The translations under genes were made by a program, and so were the position numbers. From Tistrella mobilis (lineage in GTDB: Bacteria > Pseudomonadota > Alphaproteobacteria > Tistrellales > Tistrellaceae), in the NCBI RefSeq assembly GCF_039634785.1, contig NZ_JBBIAB010000024.1:1-64000 (forward strand): DNA of 64,000 nt, given 5' to 3'. The notes beneath the pieces are model-generated. The model did no database searches. It was not told the origin of the DNA and saw nothing but the letters and a program-made list of their open reading frames with translations. Shown here piece by piece: positions 41,587-50,686 of this stretch (position 1 is the first letter of the stretch; every line of letters starts with the position of its first letter).

Positions 41587-42609
41587 ATGAAAGGCGCCCC
41601 CTTGGCTACCGATGCCGCCGCCCGCCTGCTTGCCGCCGAACTCGCCGTGATCGAGGCGGCCTGCCGGCATATGAACCTGACCGCCGCCGGCCGTGAACTC
41701 GGCCTGGGCCAGAGCGTGATGAGCCGGCGGATCGCGGCGGTCGAGGCGGCGCTGGGCGTGCCGATCTTCCTGCGCGACGGCCGTCGGCTGCGGCTCAGCC
41801 CCCAGGGTGCCGCCCTGCTGCCGGCGATCCGGGCGGCGTCGGACCGGCTGGAAGCGGCGGTGGCCATGCTGGGTGCGGCCGGGCCGGACGAGGTGGCGGG
41901 CACGCTCAGGCTCGGCACCCTGCCGACCTTCGCCGCGGCCTGGCTGGCGCCGCGGCTGGCGGGGTTCGCCGTCCGTCATCCGGCGGTTGCGATCGATCTG
42001 TCGACCATCGGGGCTGATTTCGCCGATGGCCGCAAGGATGCCGTCACCTGGGATGGAGAGGCGGTGGACGCGGTGATCAGCTGGGGGCGGGGCGGCTGGC
42101 GCGGTTTTGCCGCCCGGCGCCTGTTCGACGAACGGGTCATACCGGTCGCCGCCCCCGGCCTTGCCCTGCCCGACGATCCGGCTCGGCTGGGCCGCGAGGG
42201 GCCGCCGCTCATCCGCCACACCACCCGGGCCGATCTCTGGCCCGACTGGGCCGGGGCTGCGGGCCTGCCGCCGCAGGGCTTCCGGCCCTCGCCGCAGGGG
42301 GCCGGGACCGATGGTGCGGCGGGCCGGCGGGCGGAGCCGCGCTTCGAGCACTTCTTCATGATCCTGGCGGCGGCAGTGGCGGGGCTGGGCATCGCGCTGG
42401 TGCCCGAAGCCTTCGCCCGGGCGGATCTGGCTGCGGGTCGGCTGCAGAGGGTGGCGCCGGCCTTGCCGGCCCTGCGGAGCGGCGCGGCCTATTGGCTGAT
42501 CACCACCGATGCCCTCAGCACCCATCCGCGTATTCGCGCCTTCAGGGAGTGGATCACCGAAGAGGCCGCAGAGTGTGCAACCGAAACCGCCCAGTATCTG
42601 GCGAAATAA
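41587..42609 (+). CDS. LysR-family transcriptional regulator
   Basis: A 340-residue regulator. The N-terminal winged helix-turn-helix is VIEAACRHMNLTAAGRELGLGQSVMSRRIAAVEAALGVPIFLR, here within about residues 19-61, followed by the linker helix and an effector domain resembling GcvA-type regulators (LGIALVPEAFARADLAAGRL). Position suggests control of the divergent VOC-family gene 132 bp away and perhaps of itself. The effector is unknown. Confidence 0.92.
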   Translation: MKGAPLATDAAARLLAAELAVIEAACRHMNLTAAGRELGLGQSVMSRRIAAVEAALGVPIFLRDGRRLRLSPQGAALLPAIRAASDRLEAAVAMLGAAGPDEVAGTLRLGTLPTFAAAWLAPRLAGFAVRHPAVAIDLSTIGADFADGRKDAVTWDGEAVDAVISWGRGGWRGFAARRLFDERVIPVAAPGLALPDDPARLGREGPPLIRHTTRADLWPDWAGAAGLPPQGFRPSPQGAGTDGAAGRRAEPRFEHFFMILAAAVAGLGIALVPEAFARADLAAGRLQRVAPALPALRSGAAYWLITTDALSTHPRIRAFREWITEEAAECATETAQYLAK

Positions 42610-42665
42610 ATCCATCTATGGGATAGTTTGTTGCATTGCGCGTCATAACCGGAGCTTCCCAACCG

Positions 42666-44480
42666 ATGACTGCCCGTGCGGATCCAGAGCTGACCTGTGA
42701 CGTGATCATGAAAGGGGGGATCACCTCCGGCGTCGTCTACCCCAAGGCGATCCTGCAACTGGCGGCGATGTATCGTTTTCGCAGTGTCGGCGGGACATCG
42801 GCCGGCGCGATCGCGGCCTCGATCACGGCTGCGGCGGAATACGGCCGGGCATCCGGCGGCTTCGAGACCCTGGGCGCCATCCCCGACACTTTGCAGACCC
42901 GGCTGCTGGATCTGTTCCAGCCCGATCCGCGGGCGCGGGATCTGTTCGATCTGATCCTGACCGCGGGGCTGCAGCGCCGCCCGATGGCTGCGCTGCCGCT
43001 GCTGATCCGCGCGGGCCTGCCCTGGAACCTGGTCGCCCTGCTGCCGGGGCTGCTGCTGATCTGGTTCGCCGATGGCTGGGCCGGCTGGCTGGCGGGCGGC
43101 TTGCTCGCCCTGTTCCTGACGCTGATCGCCAGCGCCGGGATCGCGATCTGGCGGTTGTACCGCCTGTTGCCGACGCTGGATTACGGCCTCTGCCCCGGTT
43201 CGGCGCCGGACGGGGCGAGCCCCGGTTTTCCGCCGCTCTCGGACTGGCTGACCGACACGATCGACGCCGCGGCGCATGTGCAGGGTCCGGGGCAGGGGCA
43301 GGGGCGGGGCGGCCGGCCGCTGATCTTCTCGGATCTCTGGGCCGGCGGACCCGGTGGTATCGAGGGTACGCCGGCGCATCCCGCGATCAATCTGCGCACG
43401 GTGACCACCAGCCTGGGCGAACGGCGCCCGCGTGCGCTGCCCGATCTGGGCGACCGGAATTTCTACTTCGACCCGGCGGAGATGCGGCGCGCCTTCCCCG
43501 CCCGGGTGGTCGACCAGATGGTCGCCGCCGGCACCCGGCTTCTGGACGAGGCGAAGGCCCGCGACGGCGACAGGTTCATCTGGCCGGAATATGACGGCCG
43601 GCGGCTGATCGCCTTTCCCGCCCCCGGCGATCTGCCGGTGGTGGTGGCGGCGCGCATGAGCCTGAGCTTCCCCTTCCTGATCTCGGCCATTCCGCTCTAC
43701 CGGATCGACTGGCCGACGAAACAGGCGGACGGCAAGGCGGTGATGCGCCGGTTGCTGTTCAGCGATGGCGGGATTTCGAGCAATTTCCCGATCCATTTCT
43801 TCGATGCCCTGCTGCCCACCCGCCCGACCTTCGGCATCAGCCTGGACCAGTATTCCGAAGACCGGCCCAGGCGACGGGTGCATCTGCCGATGCCGGCGAT
43901 CCAGGGCCAGTGGATCGCGTTGCAGACCGTGGGCAGCCTGGGCGGTTTCGTGATGTCGCTGTTCAATGCCGCCAGCGAATGGCAGGACGAGCTGCGCACC
44001 GTGCTGCCCGGCTATCGCGAGCGGGTGGCCCATATCTATCTGAAGCCCGACGAGGGCGGGCTGAACCTGGCGATGCCGCCCGAAACCATCCGGACCCTGA
44101 CGGATCTTGGGCAGCGCGCCGGCCTGCTGATGACCGGAACCGCGCCCGAGGACGGGCCCGACGCCGCGAATTTCGATTTCGACGACCATCGCTGGCGTCG
44201 GTTCCTCAGCCTTTATGCGGCCTTCGAGGCGGCACTTCAGGGCGCCGCACCGGTCTGGGGCGATGCCGGGGATCCCGACAGCTATGCCGCTTTCATCGCC
44301 CGCACCCTCGACCATCCGGCCAGCTATTTTCAGTCCGACCCGGCCGACCGGCAGGAGGTTTTCCGGCGCATGGATCGGCTGATGCGCCTGGTGCGTGACG
44401 ACTGGCCGACCCCCTTGCGCGACCACAAGGGGCTGGTCCCCAAGCCGGAGACGAAGCTGAGGATCACGCCGGAGTTCTGA
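42666..44480 (+). CDS. Patatin-like phospholipase with inserted membrane hairpin
   Basis: A 604-residue protein of the patatin family. The nucleophile motif G-x-S-x-G is GTSAG with Ser45, close to the N-terminal glycine-rich GGITSGVVYPKAIL. The Asp of the catalytic dyad is Asp367 in LLFSDGGISSNFP. Between them, residues about 120-165 form two strongly hydrophobic segments (LVALLPGLLLIWFADGW and LAGGLLALFLTLIASAGIAIW), likely a membrane hairpin. It should hydrolyse acyl ester bonds of lipids at the inner membrane. The start at 42666 follows GGAG; a TTG upstream is unlikely. Confidence 0.85.
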   Translation: MTARADPELTCDVIMKGGITSGVVYPKAILQLAAMYRFRSVGGTSAGAIAASITAAAEYGRASGGFETLGAIPDTLQTRLLDLFQPDPRARDLFDLILTAGLQRRPMAALPLLIRAGLPWNLVALLPGLLLIWFADGWAGWLAGGLLALFLTLIASAGIAIWRLYRLLPTLDYGLCPGSAPDGASPGFPPLSDWLTDTIDAAAHVQGPGQGQGRGGRPLIFSDLWAGGPGGIEGTPAHPAINLRTVTTSLGERRPRALPDLGDRNFYFDPAEMRRAFPARVVDQMVAAGTRLLDEAKARDGDRFIWPEYDGRRLIAFPAPGDLPVVVAARMSLSFPFLISAIPLYRIDWPTKQADGKAVMRRLLFSDGGISSNFPIHFFDALLPTRPTFGISLDQYSEDRPRRRVHLPMPAIQGQWIALQTVGSLGGFVMSLFNAASEWQDELRTVLPGYRERVAHIYLKPDEGGLNLAMPPETIRTLTDLGQRAGLLMTGTAPEDGPDAANFDFDDHRWRRFLSLYAAFEAALQGAAPVWGDAGDPDSYAAFIARTLDHPASYFQSDPADRQEVFRRMDRLMRLVRDDWPTPLRDHKGLVPKPETKLRITPEF

Positions 44481-44495
44481 CCCGAGGGGCAGCGA

Positions 44496-44987
44496 TCAGT
44501 CTTCCGCCAGCAGCCAGGCGATTTCGGCCCCGAGACGCAGGTCGTCGACATGGCCGAAGGTCTTGCGCCGCACCCGGCCGGCACGGTCGAGCAGGATAAG
44601 GCTGGGCGTGCCCTGCAGGTTCCAGGCCGCCATCGTCAGCGGCAGCGGGCCGCGGGGCCCCGGCGCATCGATGCCCACCGGCACGGTGACGCGGTTTTCA
44701 TGCAGGAAGGCGGTGAGCGCCTCGACCGTGTTGGCGGCGTGGTGTTCGAACACCGTATGCAGGCCGATCACCGCCACCCGGTCTTCGGGAAAGGTCTGGC
44801 GGACGCGCATCATCTGCGGCACGGCCTCGCGGGCGCAGCCGGTGCAGAACATCTGGAAGGCCAGGATCATTACCACGCGGCCCTCCAGATCCGGCAGCCG
44901 GATTGGCTGTGACGTGTTCAGCCAGAGCGCGATTTCGGGCTCGGAGGGATGGGCAGGAAGGCGGCCAGCAGGGGTGTCGCGCAGCAT
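44496..44987 (-). CDS. Redoxin/TlpA-like thioredoxin-fold protein
   Basis: A 163-residue protein with a thioredoxin fold. The redox motif C-x-x-C is in FQMFCTGCAREAVPQM near residue 55, and the cis-Pro segment GTPSLILLD comes later. It resembles redoxins used for disulfide or peroxide chemistry. No signal peptide is seen from the start at 44987 (ribosome site GGAG), so a cytoplasmic place is likely. An in-frame Met at 45053 would add a Cys-containing leader (STCEGCHQD). Convergent with the patatin gene. Confidence 0.82.
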   Translation of the reverse strand: MLRDTPAGRLPAHPSEPEIALWLNTSQPIRLPDLEGRVVMILAFQMFCTGCAREAVPQMMRVRQTFPEDRVAVIGLHTVFEHHAANTVEALTAFLHENRVTVPVGIDAPGPRGPLPLTMAAWNLQGTPSLILLDRAGRVRRKTFGHVDDLRLGAEIAWLLAED

Positions 44988-45088
44988 AAGCGGGGCTCCA
45001 TGAACGGCAGGGATGTCCTGATGACATCCCTCACAAGTTGATTTTTGTCGCATTAATATAAGAAAAAATCGAGGGCGTCTGTTACCTG

Positions 45089-47182
45089 ATGCGCGCGCAC
45101 CGTTTTCATGGCATCCGTAACCGTGAGCGACGGCAAGGCAGAGCGGCAAACGTGCAGAGCGACACGAACTTGGTGGGGAGTGACGGCTACCGGCCGGATA
45201 TTGATGGCCTGAGAGCGATCGCCGTCCTCGGTGTAATGGCTTATCACCTTGATCTTCCCTTGTTTAGCGGAGGATTCGTCGGCGTTGATGTATTTTTTGT
45301 CATATCCGGTTATCTGATTACTTGTCTTATACTGCGAGAGGCGCGCGCAGAATCGTTTCGTTTCGGCAATTTCTGGCTGCGACGGTTTCGTCGACTTATG
45401 CCGGCGATGTTGGTCATGCTGGTGGCAACCGCAGTTGCCGCCTATCTTATGCTTTATCCACTTGAATTTCGGTCTCATTTCAGGTCACTGCTTATGCAGG
45501 CCCTGTCGATGGGTAATTTTTTCTTCTACCGGCAGGATCCCTATTTCTCTCCCCATACCGAGTTGATGCCGCTTCTACATACCTGGTCTCTGGCAGTGGA
45601 AGAGCAGTTCTATCTGATCTATCCGTTACTGTTGCTCCCTCTGTTTCAGGCGTCGCCACGTCGGCGACTGATATGGCTGTCGCTGGGCTGCGGGGCCGGC
45701 ATCATGATTGCGGAGGTGCTCGTCCGGAGCGACATGCGCGCGGCATTCTATCTGCTGCCCGGGCGCCTGTGGGAACTGCTGGCCGGAGGATGGCTCGCTG
45801 TGCTGCCCGCTGTCCGACCCTCAGGGCGTACAGCGATTCTGCGACGGGAGGCACAGGCTCTCGTCGGCTTTCTGGTCATCCTGATGGCCATGATCGCCTT
45901 TCATGCGCACATGTCGTTTCCGGGACTGGCGGCTCTGCTCCCCGTCGTCGGTACCATGCTCGTCCTCCGGGCCGGACAGACTCCGACGCCAACCTTTGTC
46001 GGACGGGTGCTGGCCATGCGCCCGATGGTGTTCGTGGGCCTCATTTCCTATAGTCTTTATCTCTGGCACTGGCCTCTTATTGTATTTGCCCGCTATCTCG
46101 ATGCTGATCTCTCTCTCCCCTGGGCCGCCCCGCCACTCAGCTCAACCGCGACTGCAGTGGTGGGTTTTTTGTGTTTCCCTATCGCCTGGATGAGCTGGCG
46201 CTACGTCGAGCGCCCGTTCCGTCAGCGGCAATTGTTGGTCAAGAGCCGGCGTTTCCTGACGGTCATGACGGTGTCTGTCCTGGCTCTGGTATCCTATGCT
46301 CTGGCTATGGACATGGATCTGGTGCGGCGTTATCCACCGGCCGAGGCGGCTCTTCTACAGGCTGAAATTGAGCCGGCAAATCGTTGCCGCCATTGGAGTG
46401 ATGAACTCTGGTATACGCCGTTTTGCGAGGTAGAAGCCGGTGTACCGGCCCGGGGGAGCGTTCTGCTGTTCGGTGACAGCCATGCGGGCATGGTCTGGCC
46501 TGCGGTCGCAGAGGTTGCGAGAGAAATGGGGGTCGGTGTTTATGTCAATCGTCAACGCTGCCCGGTTCCGGCACTGAAAGAGGATCGGTGGTGCAATCTC
46601 ACTCTGGCGGAACTGGGGGCCGTGATACGGCGTCATGATGTGCGGCTGGTGATTCTGGCGAGCCGCTGGGACAGATGGGTCATCGGCGCCGAGCCGGGCG
46701 GCGTGGATGAGACCCTGGGTCTGCCGGTACTGACGAAGGCTGAACAGAGCCACCGGGCCGCGGAACTTGGTGCGGTCCTGGATCACGCGCTCACCATTTT
46801 CCGCGATATGGGCGTCGAAGTGGCGATCATGAAACAGGTACCGCTCATGCTCGCCCATCCTCCCCGGGCTTTGGCGGCCATCATACGCGATGGCGGCAAT
46901 CCAAGGCATGCAGGTAAACCCCTCGAGGTTCACCGCAGGGTCAACGCGCCGGTTGAACAGGTCATTGACCGGGCGGCAGCCGGCAGAGCACGCGTGCTTG
47001 ATCCGGCCCGATGGTTGTGTGTACCAGACGATCTGTGTCCGATGATTGATGATAAGGGCCAAAGTCTGTATCAGGACGATAATCACCTCTCCAAGAGCGG
47101 CGGAAAGGTGCTGGCCCCGATGTTCGACGCATTGATGACCGCGGTATTCAAGAGTGAGGCAAAGGTCCGGCCGATGCGGTGA
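45089..47182 (+). CDS. OafA-type acyltransferase with SGNH domain
   Basis: A membrane acyltransferase of up to 697 residues that O-acetylates a surface glycan. The acyltransferase-3 domain begins YRPDIDGLRAIAVLGVMAYH, with the catalytic His, and contains VDVFFVISGYL. About ten helices follow. After about residue 420 comes a periplasmic SGNH hydrolase domain with LLFGDSHAGM and the catalytic D-x-x-H in DDNHLSKSGG. The start at 45089 has a poorly spaced ribosome site; GTG at 45152 is a reasonable alternative. This gene is noticeably less GC-rich than its neighbours, suggesting transfer. Its 3' end overlaps the convergent ABC gene by 35 bases. Confidence 0.9.
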   Translation: MRAHRFHGIRNRERRQGRAANVQSDTNLVGSDGYRPDIDGLRAIAVLGVMAYHLDLPLFSGGFVGVDVFFVISGYLITCLILREARAESFRFGNFWLRRFRRLMPAMLVMLVATAVAAYLMLYPLEFRSHFRSLLMQALSMGNFFFYRQDPYFSPHTELMPLLHTWSLAVEEQFYLIYPLLLLPLFQASPRRRLIWLSLGCGAGIMIAEVLVRSDMRAAFYLLPGRLWELLAGGWLAVLPAVRPSGRTAILRREAQALVGFLVILMAMIAFHAHMSFPGLAALLPVVGTMLVLRAGQTPTPTFVGRVLAMRPMVFVGLISYSLYLWHWPLIVFARYLDADLSLPWAAPPLSSTATAVVGFLCFPIAWMSWRYVERPFRQRQLLVKSRRFLTVMTVSVLALVSYALAMDMDLVRRYPPAEAALLQAEIEPANRCRHWSDELWYTPFCEVEAGVPARGSVLLFGDSHAGMVWPAVAEVAREMGVGVYVNRQRCPVPALKEDRWCNLTLAELGAVIRRHDVRLVILASRWDRWVIGAEPGGVDETLGLPVLTKAEQSHRAAELGAVLDHALTIFRDMGVEVAIMKQVPLMLAHPPRALAAIIRDGGNPRHAGKPLEVHRRVNAPVEQVIDRAAAGRARVLDPARWLCVPDDLCPMIDDKGQSLYQDDNHLSKSGGKVLAPMFDALMTAVFKSEAKVRPMR

Positions 47183-48956
47183 CCCGTCCCTCTTCAAGCC
47201 GCAATACCTGATCGGCGACCTCCAGGATGGCCGGGCGATGGGTGATCACCACCACCGTCGTCTGCCCCTTGAGTGCGGCCAGGGTGGCGCAGAGACGCTG
47301 TTCGGTTTCGGCATCGAGCGCGCTCGACGGTTCGTCGAGCAGCAGCAGCCGCGGCCGGCGGATCAGGGCGCGGGCGATCGTCACCCTTTGGCGTTCGCCG
47401 CCCGAAAGCCGGCTGCCGCGATCGCCGAGCGGCGTGTCCAGCCCGTCGGGCAGTCCGGCGACCACCGGTGCCAGCCCGGCCGCCTCTATCGCCGTCATCA
47501 GCGCTGCATCATCGGTGGCATGGCGCTCGGGATCGGCGGACCAGAGCAGATTCTGGCGCAGGCTGGCATCGGTCAGGAAGGTCTCCTGCGGGACCCAGCC
47601 GGCGCGTGGCCGCCAGGCCGCGGCAAGGGCTTCGTCGAGCGGCCGGCCGTCGAAGGTGACGGTGCCGTCATCCGGTGGCAGAAGACCGAGCAGCAGATCG
47701 ATCAGCGTGGTCTTGCCGGCACCCGACGGGCCGATGATCGCGGTGACGCTGCCGGCCGGGAAGCTGGCATCGACGCAGTCGAGCACCGTCTGGCTGCCGC
47801 TCGTCTCGGGCGCCGAGGGGTCGCCCGGATGGCTGAGCCTCACGCCCTTCAGCCGGATTTCGGGGGCATGATCGGCAGCGGACAGTGCCGGACGGGCAAC
47901 CGCCGGTCCCGCCTGGCGGGCCAGGCGGGCGGCGGCGGCGTTCACCGCCACCAGCGCCGGCAGCATATGCGCGACCCTCTGGGCCGATTGCTGGAATTCC
48001 TGTGCCATGGGGAGCAGGCGGCCGCAGATCACCGCAAGCAGGATCAGCTCGGGGCCGGGCACCTTCAGGATCAGCGCGCCCATCACCACCAGGCCCGACA
48101 GGGCAATGACGCCCACCACCTGCATCATCAGCCGGGCGTTGGCGCTTGCCCGGACGAAGGACAGCATGCCAAGCCCCGTCTCGCGGAGCGCAGTCGCCGA
48201 GACGGCGGCGTGCCGTGCTTCCACGCCCTGGCCCTTGGCGGGCTTGAGCCCGTCCAGGAAGTCGCGGACTTCGCGGGAGGCGGCGGCGTGCAGGCCGGTC
48301 TGCCGCGTGCCTTGCGCGAAGCTCGATCTGGAGCGGCGGCGGACGGCAACCCCGCTCAGACCGCCGATCGCCAGTGCCGCCAGGGTGAGGGTCGGGCTGA
48401 TCAGCGCGGCGACGGTGATCTGCGCCACGGCCATCACACCGAGGGCGGGGAGCCTGAGGAGCATGACCGTGCCGGTCACGATCCGGTCGACCTCGGTGGT
48501 CAGCAGGCCAAGCAGATGGCCACGGGGTTCCGAGGCGAGAACCCGCCACGGAGCACGGGCAGCGGCGCCGAACAGGTCAGCCCGCAACTGGGCCGCCAGA
48601 TCGACCGTCAGATGAAAGCTGTGGACCTCGCGACCATAGAGCAGCAGGCCGCGGATCACGGTCAGGAAGACGAAGACAAGCAGCACCGCGATCAGCCCTG
48701 CAGCGGGGTCCAATGCCCCGATCAGCCGATCCAGCGGCGCGAAGCCGGTGCCGGCACTTTCGCCCAGCTCTGCCGGTGCATCGCCGCCCGGCAGCTGGAT
48801 CATGCGCAGCAGCGGCAGCAGCATGGCGAGACCCAGGCTTTCGGATACCGCCGCACCCAGCTGAAGGCCGGCGAGCTTCGCGACGCGGCGGCGTCCGCCG
48901 GCTCGGACCATGCGGCGGATGAGATCGCGGAACGCCGCGCCTGAGGTCATGGTCAT
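47148..48956 (-). CDS. ABC exporter, fused membrane and ATPase domains
   Basis: A 602-residue half-transporter. The N-terminal 330 residues are a six-helix exporter-type membrane domain. The C-terminal ATPase shows Walker A (GPSGAGKTTLID), signature (LSGGERQRVTIA) and Walker B (LLLLDEPSSALD). Such proteins export lipids, glycans or peptides. It overlaps the nucleotidyltransferase gene by four bases and is translated after it. The combination of this exporter type with that nucleotidyltransferase is known from lasso peptide and exopolysaccharide clusters; neither biosynthetic core is visible here. Confidence 0.9.
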   Translation of the reverse strand: MTMTSGAAFRDLIRRMVRAGGRRRVAKLAGLQLGAAVSESLGLAMLLPLLRMIQLPGGDAPAELGESAGTGFAPLDRLIGALDPAAGLIAVLLVFVFLTVIRGLLLYGREVHSFHLTVDLAAQLRADLFGAAARAPWRVLASEPRGHLLGLLTTEVDRIVTGTVMLLRLPALGVMAVAQITVAALISPTLTLAALAIGGLSGVAVRRRSRSSFAQGTRQTGLHAAASREVRDFLDGLKPAKGQGVEARHAAVSATALRETGLGMLSFVRASANARLMMQVVGVIALSGLVVMGALILKVPGPELILLAVICGRLLPMAQEFQQSAQRVAHMLPALVAVNAAAARLARQAGPAVARPALSAADHAPEIRLKGVRLSHPGDPSAPETSGSQTVLDCVDASFPAGSVTAIIGPSGAGKTTLIDLLLGLLPPDDGTVTFDGRPLDEALAAAWRPRAGWVPQETFLTDASLRQNLLWSADPERHATDDAALMTAIEAAGLAPVVAGLPDGLDTPLGDRGSRLSGGERQRVTIARALIRRPRLLLLDEPSSALDAETEQRLCATLAALKGQTTVVVITHRPAILEVADQVLRLEEGRVTASAGPLPHS

Positions 48957-50176
48957 GCCCGGGCCTGCCGTCCCAGGCGGTGGGCGATATGGTGGCGGGC
49001 CGATCGCCAGCCGCGAACCGCCGGGTAGAGCCAGAGCCAGCGATCGCCGAGACCGGAGCTTTCGAGGCCGCCGGGGAAGTTGAGATCCATGATGATCTGG
49101 GCCGCCAGAAATCCTGGTTCGCGCCGCAGCCGGTAGCTGTGCAGAACCATGCGGAGCGCGAAGCGCCGGTCCACGGCGAGGCCCACCGCCGAGGCGTCGT
49201 GGTGGTGCAGCGCCTCCAGCGCGAAGCCGTCGAGCGCTTCCCGCCGGGGGGCGCGGGCGACGCGGTCTGTCTCTTCGGCCGTCAGCGGTATGGCGAAGAG
49301 ACGATGGGCGAGCGACAGCGCATGGTCGAAGACCGGGCCGACACCCTGTTCCCGGGCAAGCGCTGCCGCGGCCCTGCGGTCTTCGGGCGGCGTGGCACAG
49401 AAAACCGCGGCGAAATCAGCCACCCATTTCAGCCGGAACCAGGCATGGTAAGCGCCGTGCACCGCCAGATAGACCAGCTGCTGGAGATTGCCCACCATCG
49501 GGATTTCGACATCGTTCACCACTTCGACATGCCGGCCACGCCACAGCATCTCGAAGTCGAACGGCAACAGCCTTTGGTTGTCAAAGATCCGCCAATGGCA
49601 TTCGATCATCGGGCCGCCATCCTGTGGCAGGAAGGCCGAGTCCTTCCGCCATTTGCGGTAATGCGCCACCCAGGCCGGACGCCAGCTGGCCGGTGGAAGA
49701 TGCCGGGTATAGCCGAAGCCGGTGATCACCGCCTCGGCCTCGTCGATCCGTTGCGGGTCGACGAGCACATCGAGATCGTTGGACAGTCTGAGTTCCGGTC
49801 GCGCCATGAACCGGTGTCCCAGCATCGCCCCTTTCAGCGCAATCGCCCGGATTCCGTGCTGTTGCAGCGCCGTCAGCACGCGCAGCAGCAGATCCATCTG
49901 CTTGCGCTGGGCCTGCACGGCCAGCATGGTCGCCCGAATCAGACTGGTTTTCAGATCGACCGGCATGGCACCGCCCGACACCTTCAACAGGGTGGGCGAG
50001 GCCAGCCCCTGGACGCGATGGCGTGCAATCAGCCGGGCAGTTTCCGTCCAGTCGCCAAGCGGCCCTCCGGGCCCCAGATCGACCGGCCGCGCCGCCGCCG
50101 CCACCGGGCCGCCGATGCCCTGCGCGACCGCCACGGCCAGGGCCGCCAATCCGGGATCGATCCCGCTTTCCGTCAT
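48953..50176 (-). CDS. Nucleotidyltransferase-family protein (NTP_transf_5-like)
   Basis: A 407-residue protein with the polymerase-beta-like nucleotidyltransferase pattern: ALKGAMLGHRFM and then LSNDLDVLVDP, with the two metal-binding Asp residues, near residues 125-150. A second conserved region is PMIECHWRIFDNQ, followed by VYLAVHGAYHAWFRLKWVADFA. This matches the family of uncharacterised nucleotidyltransferases found next to ABC exporters. The start at 50176 (AGGTGG upstream) is favoured over one 15 codons earlier. It is the first gene of a two-gene unit with the exporter. Confidence 0.85.
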   Translation of the reverse strand: MTESGIDPGLAALAVAVAQGIGGPVAAAARPVDLGPGGPLGDWTETARLIARHRVQGLASPTLLKVSGGAMPVDLKTSLIRATMLAVQAQRKQMDLLLRVLTALQQHGIRAIALKGAMLGHRFMARPELRLSNDLDVLVDPQRIDEAEAVITGFGYTRHLPPASWRPAWVAHYRKWRKDSAFLPQDGGPMIECHWRIFDNQRLLPFDFEMLWRGRHVEVVNDVEIPMVGNLQQLVYLAVHGAYHAWFRLKWVADFAAVFCATPPEDRRAAAALAREQGVGPVFDHALSLAHRLFAIPLTAEETDRVARAPRREALDGFALEALHHHDASAVGLAVDRRFALRMVLHSYRLRREPGFLAAQIIMDLNFPGGLESSGLGDRWLWLYPAVRGWRSARHHIAHRLGRQARA

Positions 50177-50288
50177 CCACCTGTCCCCGTTGACCGGCCG
50201 CCATGGCCTGTTGCGGCGCAACTTTCGCCGAAGAGGGCGGCAGGGGCAAGGGGGGAGGTGGCGTATCTGCAGAACCTGCGCCCGGTGG

Positions 50289-50618
50289 TCAGTGGCTGAA
50301 CATCCACGGCCGCTTCGCCGGAAAGGTCTTCATGGCCGGCTTTTCCGCGACCGCGGAGAAGCCCTTCGATCCGCCGCCATGGCTGCAGCCGGGGCCGCAG
50401 ACATGGGAGCTGCGGCGGGGTTCGTGCGATGCGCGTTCATTGGTCGCGTGGGCGGCGCGTGCCGCTTTCGACAGGCCGGCGAGGCGCGGGGCCGAGATGC
50501 GGCGCGGCGCGGCGGTGCCGCAGGCGGGGCAGGGGCTGGGGCGTGCGGCATCGGACATCGGCCGGAAGGCGTCGAATTCGGTGGCGCAGGCCGGGCAGGC
50601 GTAATCATAGAGCGGCAT
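50289..50618 (-). CDS. fmdB: FmdB-family zinc-ribbon protein
   Basis: A 109-residue regulatory zinc-ribbon protein. It starts MPLYDYACPACATEFDAF, with the second half of the ribbon in PCPACGTAAPRRI. The C-terminal half is a His/Cys-containing low-complexity tail (CGPGCSHGGG) that may also bind metal. The start at 50618 follows GGAGAC. It lies 68 bp downstream of the formamidase gene, the usual fmdA-fmdB arrangement, and FmdB is regarded as a regulator of amide use. Confidence 0.88.
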   Translation of the reverse strand: MPLYDYACPACATEFDAFRPMSDAARPSPCPACGTAAPRRISAPRLAGLSKAARAAHATNERASHEPRRSSHVCGPGCSHGGGSKGFSAVAEKPAMKTFPAKRPWMFSH

Positions 50619-50686
50619 GGGGGCGTCTCCGGTCGTTCGTAGCACGAGGCACCGGCCGGCGACAGGCCGGCCGATGCCGGGTGGGA

